Shown here: positions 19,148 to 28,121 of the stretch, one piece after another | Layout of the letters: the number at the start of each line of letters is the position of its first letter | Position numbering within the stretch: the first letter of the stretch is position 1 | Source of the DNA: Lysobacteraceae bacterium NML91-0213 | GTDB taxonomy: Bacteria; Pseudomonadota; Gammaproteobacteria; Xanthomonadales; Xanthomonadaceae | Assembly (NCBI GenBank): GCA_002798175.1 | Contig: NWQL01000001.1 | Location: forward strand, 94,074 to 158,073 | Reading direction: 5' to 3' | DNA: 64,000 nucleotides | Made by a program: the position numbers and the translations under genes | The notes under the pieces: generated by a model | Told to the model about the DNA's origin: nothing | The model's database searches: none | What the model saw: the letters and a program-made list of their open reading frames with translations, nothing else

Positions 19148-20035
19148 ATGGCGAAGAAGAAGCGTCGGCCGGTGGCCAGCACCCAACCTGTCGGCAGTGC
19201 GCGCGTCGCAAAGCCGCGGTTGCGGCCGGATCCGGTGGCACTGGGGATTGCGGCCGCTGGCCTGCTGTTGACCGGCTACCTCACCGTGGTCGCCTGGCGG
19301 GGTGCGGCGCCCGCGCTATGCGCACAGGGCAGTGGGTGCGATGCGATCCAGTCGAGTGCGTGGTCGACCCTGCTGGGGCTGCCGCTGGCACTGTGGGGCT
19401 TCGGACTCTACGCGCTGGTGGCGCTGGCCGCGGCAACCGGGCGCTCGGCGCTCGCGCGCTGGCGCTGGCTGTCGCGGCTGTCGTTGCTGGGGCTTGCGAT
19501 CAGCGTGCTGCTCACCGTGGTGGGCTGGGTCGGGATCGGGGCCGGTTGCGCCTGGTGCCTGCTGTCGTTGCTGCTGTGGGCCGGACTGGTCGCGTGGGTG
19601 CACATGCATCGGCCCGCGGGTGCGCCCGGCCGCGCCGGGTGGACCAGCTGGTGGCTGGGCAATGGCCTGGCCGCCGTAGCGGCGATGGCACTGCTCGTGG
19701 TCAGTGGCACCGGCGTGCTCGATCGCCGCCCGGAAGACCCGCGCGTGGCTGGCCTGGTCGATCATCTGGACGCGATCGGCGCGACCTACTACGGCGCCTC
19801 GTGGTGCGCGAACTGCAGGAAGCAGACGCGCATGTTCGGGGCCTCGGCCAGCCGCCTGCCGTATGTCGAGTGCACGCCGGAAGGGCGCGGCGGGCCGGTC
19901 GCCGGCGCCTGCGTACGGGCGGGGGTCGGGGCCTACCCCACCTGGGTGATCCACGGGCTGCACCATCCCGGGCTGAAAACCCCGGAAGAACTGGCGCAGC
20001 TGTCCGGCTATGTGTGGCCGACGCGTCGCGAGTGA
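19148..20035 (+). CDS. Vitamin K epoxide reductase (VKOR)-thioredoxin fusion
   Basis: About 295 residues. The N-terminal VKOR domain has four membrane helices (about 33-160). The redox loop cysteines lie in 'CAQGSGCDAIQ' and the active-site pair in 'GAGCAWCLLS'. A fifth helix follows, then a thioredoxin-like domain (about 205-295) with the motif WCANC and a cis-Pro region 'GVGAYPTWVIHG'. Such fusions oxidise periplasmic thiols by passing electrons to quinone, a bacterial alternative to DsbB. The chosen ATG has AAGGGGA about 8 bases upstream; a longer frame has no such site. The lysine-rich N-terminus (MAKKKRRP) suggests a cytoplasmic tail. Confidence 0.88.
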   Translation: MAKKKRRPVASTQPVGSARVAKPRLRPDPVALGIAAAGLLLTGYLTVVAWRGAAPALCAQGSGCDAIQSSAWSTLLGLPLALWGFGLYALVALAAATGRSALARWRWLSRLSLLGLAISVLLTVVGWVGIGAGCAWCLLSLLLWAGLVAWVHMHRPAGAPGRAGWTSWWLGNGLAAVAAMALLVVSGTGVLDRRPEDPRVAGLVDHLDAIGATYYGASWCANCRKQTRMFGASASRLPYVECTPEGRGGPVAGACVRAGVGAYPTWVIHGLHHPGLKTPEELAQLSGYVWPTRRE

Positions 20036-20120
20036 TGCGCAGCCCCGTGCGGCCGTTCGCTGCACGGGCTGCGATGCGTCGATCGCATCACCGCCTACGC
20101 CAGGAAGGTCTGGCATCTGC

Positions 20121-20200
20121 GATCCCCGCGAAGGCGGGACCCATGGCCATCAATGCGCTGCAATCAGGTCAATCTATTCCCGCTTTCGCGGGAATGAGGG
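20121..20200. repeat. Second palindromic repeat family near bamD
   Basis: Two facing palindromes: GATCCCCGCGAAGGCGGGAC and ATTCCCGCTTTCGCGGGAAT. They differ in core from the CTTCTCCCGC family and lie in the 260-base gap between the VKOR gene and bamD, in which no coding signal is seen. Confidence 0.7.
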
Positions 20201-20241
20201 GCAGCCAGGCCAGACCCCCCTCGAGTGCATGCAGAAACGAA

Positions 20242-20265
20242 GAAGCCGGCCCTCGGGCCGGCTTC
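20242..20265 (-). terminator. Terminator downstream of bamD
   Basis: A perfect 11-bp stem, GAAGCCGGCCC/GGGCCGGCTTC with a 2-base centre. On the minus strand it is followed by TTCGTTTCT, 31 bases past the bamD stop. It probably terminates both strands weakly. Confidence 0.65.
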
Positions 20266-20296
20266 CTGCTGTCTGTCCGGTCGAGCCCGGATGGGC

Positions 20297-21151
20297 TCAG
20301 TCCTGCAGCGGTGAGCGCTCGCCGGCGAACGGGTTGAGCTTGCGGATCGCCCACGGGTAGTCCGGCCAGTTGCGACCCTGCAGCCAGGCGTGGTCGGGCT
20401 CGTTGAGTTCGAGCACGCGGCGGGCGTCGGCGGCCAGGGTTTCGTTGCCGAGCCGGGTGTAGGCTTCCGCCAGCACCGCGACGGCATCGTTCTGGTACTC
20501 GCTCTGCGGGTAGGTCTCCAGCGCGTAGGTCGCGCGGTTCACCGCCGCCACCCAGGCGCCGCGGCGCAGGTAGTACAGCGCGGTGTCCACCTCGTGGCGG
20601 GCGAACATGTTGCGCAGCGCCACCATGCGCTGGCGCGCATCCTCGGCATAGCGGCTGTTGGGGAAGCGCTCGGCGACGATGCCGAAGTCCGCGTACGCCT
20701 GGTTCGGCGTGGCGAGGTCGCGGCGGCTGGCGTCGAGGCTCCACACCCGCTGCAGGAACACGGTGTCGCGATTCGAGTTCACCAGCCCGCGCAGGTAATA
20801 CATGTAGGCGGTGTTGCGGTGGGTGGGATAGGTGCGCAGGAAACGGTCGATGCTGGAGATCGCCTCCTCGTTGTTGCCCATCTTGTACTGCGCGTAGGCG
20901 GTCTCGATCAGCGCCTGTTCGGTGAGAGGCCCGTACGGATACTGGGCCACCAGGCGGCGGAACGTGGTGGCTGCCGCGCTCCAGTTGCCGTAACGCATGG
21001 ACTGGTGGCCCTTGTCGTACAGCTCCTCGACCGGCACGCCTTCATTGACGTCCTCGCGGTCGCCACGCAGGCGCGAGCATCCGCTCGCCAGGAAGATGGC
21101 CAGCAGCGACAGGATCAGTGCGACACGGAAGACGGACGGGGTACGGGTCAT
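20297..21151 (-). CDS. bamD: Outer membrane assembly lipoprotein BamD
   Basis: A 284-residue lipoprotein. The signal peptide ends in the lipobox LASGC (lipidated Cys near residue 25). TPR helices follow (for example 'KGHQSMRYGNWSAAATTFRRLVAQYPYGPLTEQALIETAYAQYKMGNNEEAI', 'RFLRTYPTHRNTAYMYYLRGL') and the conserved 'FGIVAERFPNSRYAEDARQRM'. It is the essential helical subunit of the BAM complex that inserts beta-barrels such as the TonB-dependent receptors in this window. It is divergent from rluD across an 84-base spacer. Confidence 0.95.
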   Translation of the reverse strand: MTRTPSVFRVALILSLLAIFLASGCSRLRGDREDVNEGVPVEELYDKGHQSMRYGNWSAAATTFRRLVAQYPYGPLTEQALIETAYAQYKMGNNEEAISSIDRFLRTYPTHRNTAYMYYLRGLVNSNRDTVFLQRVWSLDASRRDLATPNQAYADFGIVAERFPNSRYAEDARQRMVALRNMFARHEVDTALYYLRRGAWVAAVNRATYALETYPQSEYQNDAVAVLAEAYTRLGNETLAADARRVLELNEPDHAWLQGRNWPDYPWAIRKLNPFAGERSPLQD

Positions 21152-21235
21152 GGGCTGCTGGGCGTTCAAAGCTCGAAGCGCCGATAATAGCAGTCCCGGC
21201 CGGATGCCCGTCCGGTCCCCCCTGAACCGGACCCG

Positions 21236-22249
21236 ATGATGACCGACCCCCACGCCAGCGACGCCGATCGCGCCGACGACGAGCTCGAACCGCGCACCGT
21301 GGTGGTGCCCCCGGCGCTCGCCGGGCGCCGCTTCGACCAGGTGCTTGCCGAGCTGCTGCCGGAATTCTCGCGTTCGCGGCTGAGCGAATGGATCAAGTCC
21401 GGCGATGCGCTGCTCGACGGCCGCCAGGTGCGCCCCCGCGATCCGGTCGCCGGCGGCGAGACGATCGTGCTCGACGTGGTGCTGGAGGACCAGACCCACG
21501 ACGAGCCCGAGGACATCGCGCTCGACGTGCTGTACGAGGACGACGACGTGCTGGTGATCGACAAGCCTGCCGGCATGGTGGTGCACCCCGGCGCGGGCAA
21601 CCGCACCGGCACCCTCGTCAATGGCCTGCTGTTCCGCGATCCGTCGCTGTCCACCCTGCCGCGCGCCGGCATCGTCCACCGCCTGGACAAGGACACCTCG
21701 GGCGTCATGGTGATCGCACGCACCGTGCAGGCGCATGCGGCGCTGGTCGAGCAGCTGTCGGCACGCGCGGTGCACCGCCAGTACCTGGCGATCGTGGTCG
21801 GTGCGCTGGTGAGCGGCGGGACCGCCGATGCGCCGATCGATCGCCATCCTCGCGACCGCCTGCGCATGGCGGTGCGCGAGTGCGGCCGCGAGGCGGTGAC
21901 CCACTACCGGCTGCGCGAACGCTTCCGCGCGCATACCGCGCTGGAATGCCGCCTGGAAACCGGGCGCACCCACCAGATCCGCGTGCACATGCAGCACCTG
22001 CGCAACCCGATCATCGGCGACCCGCTCTACGGCGGCGCGCTCAAGTTGCCGAAGGCGGCGACCCCCGAGCTCGCGGCCGCCCTGCGTGGCCTGCGGCGGC
22101 AGGCGTTGCATGCCGAAACCCTGGAGTTCGTGCATCCGCGCAGCGGCGAACCGGTACGGGCCACCGCGCCGGTTCCCGAGGACATGCGCACGCTGCTGCG
22201 GCTGCTGCGCGAGGACACCCGTGCCTTTGCCGATGACGGGCGGCGTTGA
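21236..22249 (+). CDS. rluD: 23S rRNA pseudouridine synthase RluD
   Basis: A 337-residue protein. The N-terminal S4 RNA-binding domain spans about 25-85 ([27 protein letters not shown]). The RluA-family catalytic domain has '[16 protein letters not shown]' with the catalytic Asp, then 'RQYLAIVVG' and '[26 protein letters not shown]'. It converts uridines in helix 69 of 23S rRNA (1911/1915/1917 in E. coli). A bamD-rluD-pgeF neighbourhood is conserved in gammaproteobacteria, which supports RluD over RluA or RluC. Confidence 0.93.
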   Translation: MMTDPHASDADRADDELEPRTVVVPPALAGRRFDQVLAELLPEFSRSRLSEWIKSGDALLDGRQVRPRDPVAGGETIVLDVVLEDQTHDEPEDIALDVLYEDDDVLVIDKPAGMVVHPGAGNRTGTLVNGLLFRDPSLSTLPRAGIVHRLDKDTSGVMVIARTVQAHAALVEQLSARAVHRQYLAIVVGALVSGGTADAPIDRHPRDRLRMAVRECGREAVTHYRLRERFRAHTALECRLETGRTHQIRVHMQHLRNPIIGDPLYGGALKLPKAATPELAAALRGLRRQALHAETLEFVHPRSGEPVRATAPVPEDMRTLLRLLREDTRAFADDGRR

Positions 22250-22340
22250 CATGGCGGGTATGTCGCGGCCGCTGGGCGTATCGCTGACGGTACCGCTGGC
22301 GTGATGGACCGGGTGGATGCGCACGGGCGGAGCCGCTGAC

Positions 22341-23210
22341 GTGGGCACCCGTGCCCGGCCCTGGCTCGCAGCCGACTGGCCGGCGCCGCCTGGCGTGACC
22401 GCATTCACCACGCTGCGCCGCGGCGCCGGTATGTCGGCGCCGCCGTTCGACAGTTTCAACTTCGGCCTCAACAGCGGCGATGACGCGTCAGCCGTGCAGT
22501 CCAACCGCGGCTTGCTTGTCACGCGCGCAGGCCTGCCAGCGCCGCCATGCTGGCTGCGGCAGGTGCATGGCACGCGGGTGGTCCGGTTCGAGGAGGCCGC
22601 GGGGCAGCCTTCTTCCGTTGACGGGAGAAAAGCCTGCCCCCGTGACGCGTCTGCCCGGGGGCGGGAAGTGCCGGATGAGGCCGGCCGGCACGTCGACAGC
22701 GACAGCGACGGCGTCCCCGAGGCCGACGCTTCGGTCACGGCCAAGCCGGGCGTGGTGCTGGCGATCCTTACCGCCGACTGCCTGCCGGTGGTGTTCGCTG
22801 CAAAGGACGGGCACGAGGTTGGCGCCGCGCACGCCGGCTGGCGCGGGTTGGCCGGCGGCGTGCTGGAAGCAACCATCGCCGCGATGGCCACACCTGCCGC
22901 GCAGCTGCAGGCCTGGCTCGGGCCGGCGGCGGGACCGGAGGCCTACGAGGTCGGCGCGGAGGTGCGCGAGGCCTTTGTCGCCGACAGCGCACAGGCGGCG
23001 ACGGCGTTTGTCGCCACCCGGCTGGGGCACTGGAAGGTCGACCTGTACGCGCTGGCACGCCAGCGGTTGCTGGCCGCGGGGATTGCCGCGGCCCACATCC
23101 ACGGCGGTGGCCTGTGCACGATCAGCGATCCGGCGCGTTTCTATTCGCACCGGCGCGACCAGCGCACCGGGCGCATGGCCACGCTGGTGTGGATGGACCG
23201 CGGGCGGTAG
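22341..23210 (+). CDS. pgeF: PgeF/YfiH purine nucleoside phosphorylase-like (polyphenol oxidase family)
   Basis: About 289 residues. The family core is clear: 'LRQVHGTRVV', 'AILTADCLPVVF' (metal Cys), 'AAHAGWRGLAGGVL' (metal His), and 'GGLCTISDPARFYSHRRDQ'. The family removes misincorporated L-Ser residues from peptidoglycan precursors (E. coli PgeF) or acts as a purine nucleoside phosphorylase. About 30 extra residues (PSSVDGRKACPRDASARGRE...) between the 'VRFEEAA' strand and the 'ASVTAKPGV' strand are coded by a REP-like palindrome in frame. The GTG at 22341 is chosen because GGAG lies 8 bases upstream; ATG at 22317 is an alternative. Confidence 0.9.
   Translation: MGTRARPWLAADWPAPPGVTAFTTLRRGAGMSAPPFDSFNFGLNSGDDASAVQSNRGLLVTRAGLPAPPCWLRQVHGTRVVRFEEAAGQPSSVDGRKACPRDASARGREVPDEAGRHVDSDSDGVPEADASVTAKPGVVLAILTADCLPVVFAAKDGHEVGAAHAGWRGLAGGVLEATIAAMATPAAQLQAWLGPAAGPEAYEVGAEVREAFVADSAQAATAFVATRLGHWKVDLYALARQRLLAAGIAAAHIHGGGLCTISDPARFYSHRRDQRTGRMATLVWMDRGR
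22608..22680. repeat. REP-like repeat inside the pgeF coding sequence
   Basis: CCTTCTTCCGTTGACGGGAG followed by GCCTGCCCCCG/CGGGGGCGGGAAG and GTGCCGGATGAGG corresponds to the inverted form of the intergenic unit (arms CTTCTCCCGC/GCGGGAGAAG, then GTGCC...GGATGAGGG). It is degenerate but recognisable, and its length preserves the reading frame. Confidence 0.65.
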
Positions 23211-23309
23211 CGCCCGGCAACGTCGTCGCCCGCGTGCGCCGCGCTTCGGGCGCGCGTGTCGCGCGGCAACCCGCCACGACCACTCGACCCGGCCGCGGCG
23301 CTGCCGCGG

Positions 23310-24673
<1,364 letters not shown>

Positions 24674-24677
<4 letters not shown>

Positions 24678-26488
24678 GTCGCCTCTTCCCATGACCGCGA
24701 AAGCCGCATCGCCGCCATGATCAGGCCGACGTGCGAATACGTCTGCGGGAAGTTGCCCCACAGTTCGCCATCCTCGAGTGCGAGGTCCTCCGACAGCAGG
24801 CCCAGCGGATTGCGCCGCGCCAGGATGCGCTCGAACATCTCGCGTGCCTCGTCGGTGCGGCCGATCGCGGCCAGCGCATCGATGTACCAGAAGATGCAGA
24901 TGGTGAAACTGGTCTCGGGCGAGCCGAAGTCGTCGGGTGCGATGTAACGGAACACGCCGTCGCCGCGCCGGAGGTCGCGGCCGATCGCCTCGACGGTCGC
25001 GACGAAGCGCGGGTCGGTGGGTGCGATGAAGCCGACATCGGCCAGCAGCAGCAGCGACGCGTCCAGGTAATCGCTCTGGAACGAAGCGCTGAAGTGGCCG
25101 GCGTCCTCGCGCCACGCACGCTCGAGGATGCGTCCGTGCATGCCGTCGGCGCGTTCGCGCCAGTGCGTCGCGCGCGCGTCCAGGCCCAGGTGCGTGGCGA
25201 TCTTCGCCAGCCGGTCGCAGGCCGCCCAGCACATCACCGCGGTATAGGTATGCACTTCGGTGCGGCCGCGGAATTCCCACAGCCCGGCGTCGGGCACTTC
25301 GTAGAGCTCGAAGGCGTGGTCGCCAAGCGGTTCGAGGCGCTCGAAGTCGGCGACGCTGCCCGGGTCGGCCAGCCGGCGGTCGAAGAACAGCTGGGTGGAG
25401 GCCAGGACCACGCTGCCGTAGACATCGTGCTGGCGCTGCACCCAGGCCAGGTTCCCGCGTCGCACCGGGCCCATGCCGCGATACCCCTGCAGGGCCTCGA
25501 CCTCGTGCTCGTCGAGACGCGTGGCGAAGTCGATGCCGTACAGCGGCTGCAGGCCGTCGTCGGTCGTGGCCAGGTTGAAGATGTAGCGCAGGAATTCCTC
25601 CATGCTGCGCGTCGCGCCCAGGCGGTTGAGCGCGCGCACCACGAAGGCGGCGTCGCGCAGCCAGCAGTAGCGGTAATCCCAGTTGCGCGCGGAGCCTGCC
25701 GCCTCCGGAATCGACGTGGTCATCGCCGCGATGATCGCGCCGCTGTCCTCGTACTGGCACAGCTTCAGGGTGATCGCGCTGCGGATCACCGCGTCCTGCC
25801 ACTCCAGCGGGATCGACAGGTAGCGCACCCACTCGCGCCAGTAGCCGGTGGTGCGGTCGAGCGCCTCTTCCATGAAGCCGTGCAGAGGCCGGGTCAGGGT
25901 CTCGTCCACGCCCAGCAGCATGTGCACGCGATGCGCGAGCACGAACGGCGTGCCTTCGCGCACGAAACGCACCGGCACGTCGGTGGTCAGCCGCAGGGTG
26001 AAATCCGGCAGCAGGTAGCGGATATGGTTGCTGCCCCAGGTGGTGGCCGCGCGCTGTTCACCCCAATGGGTGAGCGGCCGCAGGCGCACGCGGATGCGCG
26101 GGCTGCCTGCCAGTGGGGTGATCCGCCGCATGATCGACACCGGGCGGTACAGCCGCCCGTGCTCGCGCCAGCGCGGTGCGAAGTCGACGATTTCCACCGC
26201 ACCGCCGTTGCGGTCGTACAGCAGCGTGCGCAGGATCGCGGTATTGGCGAGATAGGCCTGTTCGCTGCGTTCGAAATCCTCGAGCTCGATGGCGAAGTCG
26301 CCGCCCTCGTGCTCGCGCGGCGACAGCAGCGCGCAGAACGCCGGATCGCCATCGAAGGCGGGCAGGCAGCTCCAGACCACCCGTGCGCGCGAATCGAGCA
26401 GGGCGCCGAAACTGCCGTTGCCGATCACCCCGAGGTCGAGGGTCGCGGCCGTGTCGGGCGTCAGAGGTGCGGTGGACGGGGCGTTCAT
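24674..26488 (-). CDS. GH15-family glycoside hydrolase (glucoamylase/trehalase-like)
   Basis: A 604-residue protein with the two-domain layout of bacterial GH15 proteins. The N-terminal beta-sandwich (about 15-220) includes 'LGVIGNGSFGALLDSRARVVWSCLPAFDGDPAF'. The (alpha/alpha)6 barrel starts near 'DSGAIIAAMTTSIPEAAGSARNWDYRYCWLRDAAF', with further family motifs 'YGIDFATRLDEHEVEALQGYRGMGPVRRGN', 'LWEFRGRTEVHTYTAVMCWAA' (acid/base Glu region) and 'NFPQTYSHVGLIMAA'. It overlaps otsB and otsA by ATGA. The context suggests trehalose or glucan turnover in osmoprotection; whether it acts on trehalose or maltodextrin is not decided by sequence. Confidence 0.88.
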
Positions 26489-27234
26489 GCGGGAAGGGCA
26501 TCCTCCAGCCAGGCGTGCACGGCGGCGACGTCGGGCAATGTGTAGTGGGCGGCGCTGGGCTCGCGCGTGCCGACCAGCACGCTGAGGCCATGGCGCGCGT
26601 TGACGACGGCGAAGCCGTGCTCGTCGGTGAGGTCGTCGCCAACGAACACCGGCGTGCGCCCGCGGAAAGGCGGTTGCTCGAGCAGCGCGGCGATGGCATC
26701 GCCCTTGTCGGCTCCTGCGGGGCGCAGTTCGACCACGTGGTCGCCCGGTTGCAGGCGGTAGCCGGGCAGGCGCGGCAGCGCTGCGTCCGCAAAGGCACGC
26801 AGCTGCGGGCCGTGCTGGGGCGCCGCGCGCCAGTGCAGGCCAAGGGCCACGCCCTTGTCCTCGACGATGGTGCCGGGCAGGCGCGCGGACAGCGCTTCGG
26901 CCTCGGCGCGGATCCGGTGCAGGGCGTCGGGTGCGACCACCGGGGCCGACTGCCGGTCGCCGTTGCGACGTTCCAGCCCGTGCAGGCCGGCAGCAGGCAG
27001 TTGCAGCGGGGCGAACAGCCGGTCGAGCGTCGCCAGTGGGCGTCCACTGATCAACGCCACCGCACCACCCAGATGGCGATGCGCATGTTCCAGGCTGGCG
27101 CGCAGGGCAGGTTCGACGACCACCGCCGACGGTTCGGTGGCAAAGGAAAGCAGCGTGCCGTCCACGTCGAGGAACAGGGCCCAGGCCTTGTCGATCGACG
27201 GCGGCGGCGGTCGGGTGGGGGACTCGGCAGCCAT
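26485..27234 (-). CDS. otsB: Trehalose-6-phosphate phosphatase OtsB
   Basis: A 249-residue HAD-superfamily phosphatase with the nucleophile motif 'ALFLDVDGTLL' (Asp near residue 23). Further motifs are 'VALISGRPLATLDRLF' (II), 'GLHGLER' (family signature), 'ELRPAGADKGDAI' (III, Lys) and 'VFVGDDLTDEHGF' (IV). It dephosphorylates trehalose-6-phosphate to trehalose. It is the first gene of the operon, and its stop overlaps the start of the GH15 gene (ATGA). It is divergent from gloA. Confidence 0.95.
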   Translation of the reverse strand: MAAESPTRPPPPSIDKAWALFLDVDGTLLSFATEPSAVVVEPALRASLEHAHRHLGGAVALISGRPLATLDRLFAPLQLPAAGLHGLERRNGDRQSAPVVAPDALHRIRAEAEALSARLPGTIVEDKGVALGLHWRAAPQHGPQLRAFADAALPRLPGYRLQPGDHVVELRPAGADKGDAIAALLEQPPFRGRTPVFVGDDLTDEHGFAVVNARHGLSVLVGTREPSAAHYTLPDVAAVHAWLEDALPA

Positions 27235-27370
27235 CGCGGCATTCTGCCGGATGCGGTGTGAGGAGTGGTCTGCACGCCGTTGACGCAGGGGCGTGGCCTG
27301 CACGCCGTGGATGGCCCCGGTGCAGCGGCCATTGCCGATAATGACCGCGCCTTCCATGTCAGGAGTTCCC

Positions 27371-27907
27371 ATGACCACCACCACACAAGCCGCGCTGTCA
27401 CAGGTTCCGGGCGTTGCCGGCGAACGCGATGCCGCCACCCGGGGTTTCGTGTTCAACCACACGATGCTGCGCATCAAGGATCCACAGGCTTCGCTGGACT
27501 TCTACACCCGCGTGCTGGGCTTCACCCTCGTGCGCAAGCTCGACTTCGCCGAGGCGAAGTTCAGCCTGTACTTCCTGGTGCTGGCCGACGACGCCAGCGC
27601 GATCCCGGATGACGATGCGGCGCGCAAGCAATGGCTTGCAGAGCGGCCCGGCGTGCTCGAGCTCACCCACAACCACGGTACGGAAGCCGAGGACGGGGCG
27701 GTCTACCACGACGGCAACAGCGATCCACGCGGCTTCGGCCATATCTGCGTGAGCGTGCCCGACGTGGTCGCGGCCTGCGCGCGCTTCGAGGAACTCGGCG
27801 TGCCCTTCCAGAAGCGGCTCACCGACGGCCGCATGCGCGAGCTCGCCTTCATCCGCGATCCGGACGGCTACTGGGTGGAGATCATCCAGCCGACGCCGCT
27901 GGGGTGA
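27371..27907 (+). CDS. gloA: Lactoylglutathione lyase (glyoxalase I)
   Basis: A 178-residue VOC-fold protein of the longer eukaryotic/Xanthomonas GloA type. Features: 'NHTMLRIKDPQASLDFYTRVLGFTLVRKLDF', 'SLYFLVLAD', 'GVLELTHNHGTEAE', 'GFGHICVSVPDV' and 'IRDPDGYWVEIIQP'. Metal ligands are the His of HTM, the Glu in ELTHN, the His of GFGHI and the Glu of VEI. It isomerises the methylglyoxal-glutathione hemithioacetal. AGGAG lies 6 bases before the ATG at 27371; an earlier in-frame ATG at 27356 has no such site. Confidence 0.94.
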   Translation: MTTTTQAALSQVPGVAGERDAATRGFVFNHTMLRIKDPQASLDFYTRVLGFTLVRKLDFAEAKFSLYFLVLADDASAIPDDDAARKQWLAERPGVLELTHNHGTEAEDGAVYHDGNSDPRGFGHICVSVPDVVAACARFEELGVPFQKRLTDGRMRELAFIRDPDGYWVEIIQPTPLG

Positions 27908-28044
27908 TGCGGCGCGACTGATGGAGGGCGGATGGCCCCGCCAGGCCTCCATGGACGGATTCACGGCGTGTCCCGCCCTGCGACGCCACGCCGGCCCGGC
28001 CGCCGACTCCCGGGTGCATCCGCCTGGGCGTCCGTTTTCGCCTG

Positions 28045-28072
28045 CTTGAATCGACCCGGTCCGCCCGCATCT
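28045..28072 (+). promoter_or_regulatory. Heat-shock (sigma-32) type promoter of clpB
   Basis: CTTGAA at 28045-28050 and CCGCATCT at 28065-28072 with a 14-base spacer match the sigma-32 elements CTTGAA and CCCCATNT with two -10 mismatches. They lie about 50 bases before the clpB ATG. Confidence 0.65.
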
Positions 28073-28121
28073 GATCGGTATCGCCGGCCAGCCGCCGGCC
28101 ACGATTCCCGAGGACACGCCC

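Noticed and set aside
23211-23309. Terminator or small gene between pgeF and otsA
   Set aside because: A CCGCGGC/GCCGCGG stem touches the otsA stop but has no T tract, and the rest has no coding signal.
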